Of a stretch of 12,138 nucleotides of DNA, positions 7,646 to 12,138 are shown in pieces. A program made the position numbers and the translations under genes. The DNA is from JAUYIV01 sp035464675 (GTDB lineage: Bacteria; Actinomycetota; Acidimicrobiia; Spongiisociales; UBA11373): contig DATHSA010000053.1 of the NCBI GenBank assembly GCA_035464675.1, positions 1-12,138 of the forward strand, in the 5' to 3' direction. Position 1 is the stretch's first letter. Each line of letters opens with the position of its first letter. A model generated the notes under the pieces. The model ran no database searches. It worked only from the letters and a program-made list of their open reading frames with translations, and was not told where the DNA came from.

Positions 7646-7749
7646 TGACGGCGGAGCGTACCGAAGACCGACAAGACCAAGGCTCCGCACAGCCCGGAGA
7701 CTGTGGTTGGATCGTTCAAGGCATCCCGCCCGACGCGCCGATAGAACGA
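7646..7749. promoter_or_regulatory. divergent intergenic region between GT2 operon and GH26-CWB2 gene
   Basis: The 104 bases hold the only gap between two divergent transcripts and must carry their 5' signals. On the minus strand TACGCT (7660-7655) suits a -10 box for the GT2 gene. On the plus strand nothing convincing was seen; GATAGA at 7740-7745 with TTCAAG at 7715-7720 is a poor -10/-35 pair. No Shine-Dalgarno sequence is clear before either start. No strong inverted repeat was noticed. Confidence 0.4.
7655..7660 (-). promoter_or_regulatory. putative -10 box (TACGCT) for the GT2 operon
   Basis: On the minus strand TACGCT matches the actinobacterial TANNNT -10 pattern and ends 9 bases before ATG 7645. 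Transcription would then start within about 2-3 bases of the initiation codon, giving a leaderless or nearly leaderless mRNA. No good -35 was found 16-18 bases further upstream. A six-base degenerate motif can occur by chance, so this is tentative. Confidence 0.3.
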
Positions 7750-7752
7750 ATG

Positions 7753-9690
7753 ATGAATCGAGTCCTGTCAGCCCTCACGCTGGTCGTCGCCCTGATCGGC
7801 CAGTCTGTCGCGACCGCCCCTTCGGCGGACGCCGCGTCGTCGATCGTCGGCATCGGGACGGTGCACGGCGGCTTCCTCTCCTCCGCCGGCTGGGACCACA
7901 TCACCGCCGACTTCGTGAACATGGGCGACTGGGCCGGGCGCCGGGTCAGCTTCGGTGGCACCTTCCATGACATCTTCGAGTCGGAGGGCGCCAACTGGTT
8001 CGGGAACACCGATCACAAACTCGAGACTGTGTGGGCCGCGCAGGCGACGCCCTTCGCAAACCTCACGATCAGCGCCTCGTCGTACTCCATCGCCCGGGGT
8101 GACTACGACAACGCCATCCGCCAGTGGGCCGACAGGGTCAAGGCGTGGGTGAACAGGGGCGCGGGGCGATCGCTGTTCATCGCCCCCCTCCAGGAGCACA
8201 ACGGCAACTGGGTCCCCTATGGGTGCGACGCCCCCAACTTCCGGGCGGCATACGCCCGCATCAGGGACCTGGTCAGAGGCCAGGGCCTCGACGAGACCAA
8301 GGTCCGCTGGGCCTGGGCCCCCAACGGCTGGACCGACTATCGAACCAACATCTACAACGGCCTGAACTGCGGCAACTGGACGCTCGGCGACTACTACCCC
8401 GGCGGCGACATCGTCGACGTCATCGGCTACTCGGCCTACCGGGGGCAGACCGGGGGAACGGTCTACGGAGTGGCCGGGGGCGTGGCCGATCAACTCCGCG
8501 CCATCGACGCCTCGAAGCCGTATCTGCTCGCGCAGACCGCGGCGTGGCCGTCCACATCCAAGGAGCAGTGGATCCGCGACCTGTTCTCCTGGGCGGAGGC
8601 CGATCCGAACATGGTCGGACTCATCTGGTTCAACTTCATCAAGGAGACCGACTGGCGGGTGTGGGCGTCACCCTCGGGACCGGGCCTGTCACAAGGCTGG
8701 AAGGACGGGATGTCGAGCCCCGGCACCGACTACCAGTGGCCGCTCACGGACTGGTTCCAGAACGGCCCGCTCCCGTTCACCCCGGTCCCGCTCGGTGAAC
8801 TGGCGGACCGGGTGGCCGGGTCCAACCGGTTCGCGACATCGGTCGAGATCTCGAAGGACGCCTTCGACCGCAACACCCCCATCGCCTACATCGCCACCGG
8901 CTACGACTTCCCCGACGCCCTCGCCGCCGCCGCCGCCGCCGGCGCCCAGGACGGCCCGGTGCTGCTGATACCCGGCGACGGGGTCCACGACTTCACGATC
9001 GCCGAGTTGCAGCGGCTCCGCCCCAACCGGATCGTCGTGGTCGGGGGACCGTCCGCGATCAGCGACCACGCCTTCGACGTCCTCAGCGGGATCGCTCCGA
9101 CCGACCGCCTCGGCGGGTCGAACCGGTATGACACCGCGGCACTCGTCGCCCTCGACGCCTTCGACCCGGGCGTGCCGATCGCCTACGTGGCCACCGGGCT
9201 CAGCTTCCCCGATGCCCTGGCGGCTGCGGCCGCCGGTGGCGCCCAGGGCGGGCCCGTGCTCCTGACCCATCCCGCCTACCTGCCCGCCGAGACGGACGCT
9301 GCCCTGAAGGCTCTTCAACCGCAAAGGATCATCGTGGTGGGGGGCGAGAACGCCGTCTCCGGATCGGTGGAGGCGCAGCTGAGGGGTATCGCCGACACGG
9401 ACCGGATCGCCGGATCCGATCGATTCTCGACGGCCGCGGCCATCGCGGAATTCGCCTCCTCCCCCGCCACGGTGTTCGTGGCGACGGGCTACTCGTTCCC
9501 GGACGCGCTCTCCGGCGCGGCAGCGGCGGCCTCACAGGGCGTGCCGCTGATCCTCACCGACACCAATTCGGTCCCGTGGCCGACCGGGCAATACCTCTCC
9601 GGCAGGCTGCCGAACCGCGTGGTGGTCCTCGGTGGCACGTCCGTCATCACCGACTACTGCAGCTGGCAGCTCAAACTCGCCGCCGGCTGA
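7753..9690 (+). CDS. secreted GH26-like domain protein with three CWB2 cell-wall-binding repeats
   Basis: Exported, wall-associated protein of 645 aa. Residues 1-27 are a signal peptide ending ADA, with likely cleavage before A28. Residues about 30-340 resemble glycoside hydrolase family 26 (beta-mannanase/lichenase type). QEHNGNW at 147-153 supplies the expected acid/base E148, IVDVIGYSAY fits the strand before the second active-site segment, and LIWFNFIKETDWRVW matches the family's C-terminal WFN...DW pattern. The expected nucleophile segment (KPxxxAETG in active enzymes) reads KPYLLAQTAA, so position 261 is Gln. C158 and C206 could form a disulfide. Residues 352-450, 451-549 and 550-645 are CWB2 repeats that bind secondary cell-wall polymers. 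Two adjacent ATGs exist (7750, 7753); the upstream TTG at 7645 would precede the signal peptide and was rejected. No clear ribosome site is visible. It is divergent from the GT2 operon. Hydrolytic activity is doubtful; carbohydrate binding is plausible. Confidence 0.85.
   Translation: MNRVLSALTLVVALIGQSVATAPSADAASSIVGIGTVHGGFLSSAGWDHITADFVNMGDWAGRRVSFGGTFHDIFESEGANWFGNTDHKLETVWAAQATPFANLTISASSYSIARGDYDNAIRQWADRVKAWVNRGAGRSLFIAPLQEHNGNWVPYGCDAPNFRAAYARIRDLVRGQGLDETKVRWAWAPNGWTDYRTNIYNGLNCGNWTLGDYYPGGDIVDVIGYSAYRGQTGGTVYGVAGGVADQLRAIDASKPYLLAQTAAWPSTSKEQWIRDLFSWAEADPNMVGLIWFNFIKETDWRVWASPSGPGLSQGWKDGMSSPGTDYQWPLTDWFQNGPLPFTPVPLGELADRVAGSNRFATSVEISKDAFDRNTPIAYIATGYDFPDALAAAAAAGAQDGPVLLIPGDGVHDFTIAELQRLRPNRIVVVGGPSAISDHAFDVLSGIAPTDRLGGSNRYDTAALVALDAFDPGVPIAYVATGLSFPDALAAAAAGGAQGGPVLLTHPAYLPAETDAALKALQPQRIIVVGGENAVSGSVEAQLRGIADTDRIAGSDRFSTAAAIAEFASSPATVFVATGYSFPDALSGAAAAASQGVPLILTDTNSVPWPTGQYLSGRLPNRVVVLGGTSVITDYCSWQLKLAAG
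8806..9102 (+). repeat. CWB2 repeat 1 (coding, residues 352-450)
   Basis: Begins DRVAGSNRFATS, continues with YIATGYDFPDALAAAAAAG and ends after IVVVGGPSAIS...GIAPT. It is 99 codons long and in the same frame as the next unit. The DR-x-x-GSxRF, ATGxxFPDAL and VVVGG landmarks are those of cell wall binding repeat 2. Confidence 0.88.
8923..8940 (+). repeat. GCC trinucleotide repeat (six units)
   Basis: Six in-frame GCC codons encode Ala391-Ala396 within the FPDAL-Ala segment of CWB2 repeat 1. The other two repeats have shorter or interrupted alanine codon runs. Slippage would change the alanine count without a frameshift. Confidence 0.7.
9103..9399 (+). repeat. CWB2 repeat 2 (coding, residues 451-549)
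   Basis: Begins DRLGGSNRYDTA, followed by YVATGLSFPDALAAAA, and IIVVGGENAVS near its end. It is exactly 99 codons, the same period as repeat 1, and the closest relative of repeat 1 by eye. Confidence 0.88.
9400..9687 (+). repeat. CWB2 repeat 3 (coding, residues 550-645)
   Basis: Begins DRIAGSDRFSTA, then FVATGYSFPDALSGAAA and VVVLGGTSVIT, and runs to the C-terminus. It is slightly shorter (96 codons) and more diverged than the first two; a lone Cys occurs near the end (DYCSW). Confidence 0.86.
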
Positions 9691-9710
9691 TCCGGATCGT
9701 CTCCGACTGA

Positions 9711-9716
9711 TACCGT
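9711..9716 (+). promoter_or_regulatory. putative extended -10 box (TGA-TACCGT) upstream of the DUF354 gene
   Basis: TACCGT fits TANNNT and is preceded directly by TGA, giving an extended -10 form. It ends 6 bases before ATG 9723, so transcription would begin at or next to that ATG. The -35 position (9688-9693, TGATCC) is weak. It lies in the 58-base gap after the CWB2 gene, which also holds the palindrome GATCCGGATC (9689-9698) but no U-tailed hairpin. Confidence 0.35.
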
Positions 9717-9722
9717 GCCCGG

Positions 9723-9752
9723 ATGATCGAGCGCGTCATCGTCACCTCGTGA
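9723..9752 (+). CDS. possible leaderless 9-codon upstream ORF (MIERVIVTS)
   Basis: ATG 9723 opens nine codons and stops at TGA 9750-9752, which overlaps the GTG start (9749-9751) of the DUF354 gene as GTGA. A TACCGT -10-like box ends 6 bases before the ATG, the spacing expected for leaderless transcripts in actinobacteria. Its possible role is to load ribosomes that reinitiate at GTG 9749, which lacks its own Shine-Dalgarno. The peptide itself has no recognisable motif. This is inferred from geometry only and could be chance. Confidence 0.3.
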   Translation: MIERVIVTS

Positions 9753-10783
9753 AGATCCTCGTCGACGTCCTCCATCCGGCCCACGTCCACTTCTTCAGGC
9801 ACTTCATCACCGATGTCGAGTCCCAGGGCCACGATGTGCGCGTCACCGCTCGGGACAAGGAGATGACGTTGGAGCTCCTCGACCGCCTCGGCATCCCGGC
9901 GCGGGTGCTGTCCAGCCGGCGGTCGGGGGTGATCGGCCTGGGCTCGGAGTTGGTGACCCGCACCGCCCGCCTGATCCGTGAGGCGCGGCGATCACGGCCC
10001 GACGTGATGGTCGGGATCATGGGCCCGAGCATCGCTCCGGCGGGCCGACTGCTCCGGATCCCCTCGGTGGTGTTCTACGACACCGAGAACGCCGGCCGGA
10101 CCAATCGCTGGGTGTATCCGATGGCGAGCGCCGTGTGCACGCCGGATTGCTACCAGGGCCCGGTGCGCGGGCGTCATCACACCTATGCCGGGTACCACGA
10201 ACTGGCCTACCTCCACCCGAACCGCTTCACCCCGGATCCCACGGTGCCCGCGCGTGCCGGAATCGACTCCGGAGAGCCATACGGGATCGTCAGGTTCGTC
10301 TCATGGCAGGCGAGCCACGACCTGGGTGAGGCGGGGCTCACGCTCCCCCAGAAGCGCGAGATCGTCAGGGCGGTCGCCCGCCACGGGCGCGTCGTCATCT
10401 CCTCGGAGGCTCCGCTGCCCGACGACCTCGAATCGCTGAGGGTTCCGGCCGAGTTGGTCCCGTCGATCCATCATCTGCTGGCCGGTGCGCGTGCGATCGT
10501 CGGCGAGTCGGCGACGATGACCTCGGAGGCGGCCGTGCTCGGTGTGCCCGCCGTGTACCTCGCCGGGAGGCGACTGGGCTATACCGACGAGCAGGAGAAT
10601 CGTTACGGGCTCGTCCGGACGATCCGGCCCGGTGATCTCGAGGAGGCCCTCGATGCCGTCGACCGGGCCATGACCATGGCCGAAGCCGATCGCGGCACCC
10701 GGCGGTCCAGTCTCCTCGCCGACAAGATCGATACGACGCGGTGGGTCGTGGACTTCGTCACGAATCGACGCTGGGAGGCCTGA
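9749..10783 (+). CDS. DUF354 family protein (GT-B-like fold)
   Basis: A 344-aa cytosolic protein of the DUF354 family, whose members resemble GT-B enzymes such as UDP-GlcNAc 2-epimerase and often sit in surface-polysaccharide loci; the reaction is not established. Seen: the typical N-terminus (V/M)KILVDVLHPAHVHFF at 1-16, GHDVRVTARDK at 28-38, GIMGPS at 89-94, FYDTENA at 109-115, YAGYHELAYLHPNRF at 146-160, RFVSWQASHDLG at 182-193, IVGESATMTSEAAVLGVPAVY at 250-270 in two adjoining blocks, and LGYTDEQENRYGLV at 276-289. The start is GTG 9749, because family members begin a few residues before hxHPAHVHFF and because it overlaps a short upstream ORF. The in-frame extension to 9632 lies within the CWB2 gene and is rejected. 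The 3' end overlaps the convergent UPF0104 gene by 26 bases. Possible roles: glycosyltransferase or sugar-nucleotide epimerase. Confidence 0.88.
   Translation: MKILVDVLHPAHVHFFRHFITDVESQGHDVRVTARDKEMTLELLDRLGIPARVLSSRRSGVIGLGSELVTRTARLIREARRSRPDVMVGIMGPSIAPAGRLLRIPSVVFYDTENAGRTNRWVYPMASAVCTPDCYQGPVRGRHHTYAGYHELAYLHPNRFTPDPTVPARAGIDSGEPYGIVRFVSWQASHDLGEAGLTLPQKREIVRAVARHGRVVISSEAPLPDDLESLRVPAELVPSIHHLLAGARAIVGESATMTSEAAVLGVPAVYLAGRRLGYTDEQENRYGLVRTIRPGDLEEALDAVDRAMTMAEADRGTRRSSLLADKIDTTRWVVDFVTNRRWEA
10758..10783. other. 26-base convergent 3' overlap of DUF354 and UPF0104 genes
   Basis: The DUF354 stop is at 10781-10783 on the plus strand; the UPF0104 stop is the complement of 10758-10760. 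The two coding regions share 26 bases, so both mRNAs carry complementary 3' ends. Confidence 0.85.
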
Positions 10784-11723
10784 CCGCCCGACGTCCCGCG
10801 GCCAGTGTCGAGACCAGCGCCAGCGCCCCGAGCGCCAGCTTGCCCGTCAACCGGATGACGAGGGCACACAGGACCCCGACAGCGGCCCCGATGTCGATCG
10901 CACTTCCGATCGCGGCCGCCGCCAGCTCTGCGATCCCGAACCCCCCCGGTGTCAGAGCCGCAGTCGTCGCCACGGTCGTCCCGGCGTAGAGGGCGACGCC
11001 GGCGACCAGGGGCTGATCGAGCCCCAGGGCGGCGCAGACGAGCACGTAGGCCGCCGCACCGCTCGCCTGGGTGCTGACCGAGACAGCGAGCACCCTTGCC
11101 AGCCGGCCCGGGGTGTGCGCCAGCTCGACGAAGCTCTCCCCCATTCCCCGGAGGGCCCGAGCCGCCCGATCCGGAACCAACCGGCGAAGCGCCCGCGCTC
11201 GCCCCGAGACCAGACGCGGCCCCTCCCCGACGACGCCGACGATCGCCAGGCCGGCCAGGAGCACGACGGTCCCCGTCGCGGTCGAACCCGCGATGAGAAC
11301 CGTGAGCCCGGCGAGGATGAGGGCGATCCCGTTGCCCAGCCAGGAGATGGCGAGCACGCTGCCGAGGAACGCCGGCACCGGGATGCCGAACTCCATCCGC
11401 AGGTGCGCGGCGCGGTAGGCCGACCCCGCCTGAGGGACCAGGCCGTTGAGAAAGCGGCCGACCGAGAAGATGCGGTGCCACGGCCACGCCGGCACCACCT
11501 CCCGGAACCTCGCCGGAAACACCATCCGGTAGCGCACCGAATCGGTGAACACATTGGCCAACTGGAACACCTCGACCGCGATCAACATCGGAATGGCGAT
11601 GTCGGCGACGGCCTCCCGGGCCGCCTCGTCGCGCACGACGAGGAACACCGCCAGGCCGACGGCGGCAAGGCCCAGGATGAACCAGAAGATGCCGCCCCCC
11701 CGGCGCTCACCGCCCTGGGTCAT
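10758..11723 (-). CDS. lysylphosphatidylglycerol-synthase-type transmembrane protein (UPF0104 family)
   Basis: Integral membrane protein of 321 aa from ATG 11723, with about seven or eight hydrophobic segments (about 11-30, 41-60, 116-144, 150-167, 211-234, 238-256, 261-280 and 282-309). Family landmarks are NGLVPQAGSAYRAAHLR at 93-109, TPGGFGIAE at 258-266 and IRLTGKL at 290-296. The fold corresponds to the membrane (flippase) domain of MprF-type proteins, without the cytosolic lysyl-transfer domain. Stand-alone copies are common in glycan loci and may move a lipid or lipid-linked substrate; the function is not established. ATG 11723 overlaps the stop of the upstream GT4 gene (11720-11722) as ATGA, so the pair is probably translated together. 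Its 3' end overlaps the DUF354 gene. Confidence 0.85.
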   Translation of the reverse strand: MTQGGERRGGGIFWFILGLAAVGLAVFLVVRDEAAREAVADIAIPMLIAVEVFQLANVFTDSVRYRMVFPARFREVVPAWPWHRIFSVGRFLNGLVPQAGSAYRAAHLRMEFGIPVPAFLGSVLAISWLGNGIALILAGLTVLIAGSTATGTVVLLAGLAIVGVVGEGPRLVSGRARALRRLVPDRAARALRGMGESFVELAHTPGRLARVLAVSVSTQASGAAAYVLVCAALGLDQPLVAGVALYAGTTVATTAALTPGGFGIAELAAAAIGSAIDIGAAVGVLCALVIRLTGKLALGALALVSTLAAGRRAVRPPSVDS

Positions 11724-12138
11724 CGCCTGGCCTCCTCGAGCGCCCGAAGCATCGCGTCGACACACTCCGACCACCTGAAATGCTCTGCGACCCGGGCCCG
11801 ACCGGCCTCACCCATCGACCGGGCCTCGTCGGGATCCCGGGCCAGCCGCACGAGGGCGGCCGCCGCCGCGGCGGCGTCGCCGACCGGCACGAGGATCCCC
11901 GTGGCTCCGTCGTCGACGACTTCGCTCACCCCTCCAACCCGGGTGGCCACCACCGGGAGTGCGCACGCCCCGGCCTCGAGCAGCACCACCCCGAACGACT
12001 CCGAGCGCGACGTGTTCAGGAGCACCGAGAACCCCTGCATCAGTTCCGGCAGCGTGTCGTGATCGACCGCCCCGACGAAGTCGACGCGATCCCTCAGACC
12101 GAGATCGCCCGCGGCTCGCTCCAGCCGGCCTCGCTCGG
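11720..12138 (-). CDS. family 4 glycosyltransferase, C-terminal part (5' end outside window)
   Basis: The frame is open to the right edge and ends at TGA 11722-11720, giving about 139 codons of the C-terminal half. It reads through GLRDRVDFVGAV, then LLNTSRSESFGVVLLEAGA, PVVATRVGGVSEVV and GATGILVPVGD. ESFGVVLLEA is the E-x(7)-E motif of retaining GT4 enzymes (nucleotide-sugar-binding C-terminal Rossmann domain). An Ala-rich stretch follows (about 11860-11880, encoding DAAAAAAA). An internal ATG at 12040 is not the start because the family pattern continues upstream of it. Coupled to the UPF0104 gene by ATGA. It probably adds a hexose or similar residue to a surface glycan; donor unknown. Confidence 0.9.
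   Translation of the reverse strand, partial: ERGRLERAAGDLGLRDRVDFVGAVDHDTLPELMQGFSVLLNTSRSESFGVVLLEAGACALPVVATRVGGVSEVVDDGATGILVPVGDAAAAAAALVRLARDPDEARSMGEAGRARVAEHFRWSECVDAMLRALEEARR

Noticed and set aside
7645..7752. Use of TTG 7645 as the start of the GH26-CWB2 gene
   Set aside because: It would place about 35 polar residues before the signal peptide and overlap the divergent GT2 start codon; ATG 7750/7753 leads straight into the signal sequence.
9689..9698. GATCCGGATC palindrome after the CWB2 gene as a terminator
   Set aside because: Only ten bases, no loop and no T-run follow; too short for an intrinsic terminator, and such palindromes are expected in GATC/CCGG-rich DNA.
9632..9748. 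In-frame upstream extension of the DUF354 gene to ATG 9632
   Set aside because: It overlaps the end of the CWB2 gene and adds 39 residues with no family match; DUF354 proteins begin close to the hxHPAHVHFF motif.

Overview
This is a gene-dense, high-GC stretch of bacterial chromosome, most likely from an actinobacterium. The evidence is GC-rich codon use, cell-wall-binding type 2 (CWB2) repeats, a long-form RmlA, several starts that look leaderless, and ATGA/GTGA overlaps at almost every same-strand gene junction. The lineage cannot be fixed from the sequence alone; a deep-branching group such as Acidimicrobiia is a guess. The window is a cell-surface polysaccharide locus with ten genes, one of them cut by the right edge. 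No tRNA, rRNA, CRISPR array or insertion sequence was seen. No gene-free stretch exceeds about 105 bases.

Layout. (1) Bases 85-3489, plus strand: a complete dTDP-L-rhamnose operon in the order rfbC-rfbB-rfbA-rfbD, every junction overlapping by 1-4 bases. (2) Bases 3490-7645, minus strand: three translationally coupled envelope genes, read from 7645 down. They are a membrane GT2 glycosyltransferase with D/DxD/ED/QxxRW motifs, a large polytopic membrane protein resembling GT-C (GT39/ArnT-like) transferases, and an ExoA-like GT2 glycosyltransferase. The last one ends exactly where rfbD ends, the two stop codons forming TGATCA with no base between. (3) Bases 7753-9690, plus strand: a secreted protein with an N-terminal GH26-like (mannanase/lichenase-type) domain and three tandem CWB2 repeats, divergent from region 2. 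The residue at the expected GH26 nucleophile position is Gln, not Glu. (4) Bases 9749-10783, plus strand: a DUF354 (GT-B-like) protein, preceded by a possible leaderless 9-codon ORF whose stop overlaps its GTG start. (5) Bases 10758-12138, minus strand: a GT4 glycosyltransferase (5' end outside the window) coupled to a lysylphosphatidylglycerol-synthase-type (UPF0104) membrane protein whose 3' end overlaps the DUF354 gene by 26 bases.

How they may work together (inference): the rfb genes make dTDP-rhamnose. The GT2, GT4 and DUF354 proteins would build a rhamnose-containing surface glycan, and the GT-C-like and UPF0104 membrane proteins may act in lipid-linked sugar transfer or export. The secreted GH26-CWB2 protein would sit in the wall and bind or trim a glycan. 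No Wzx/Wzy, ABC exporter or priming phosphoglycosyltransferase is present here, so the assembly route is not complete within the window.
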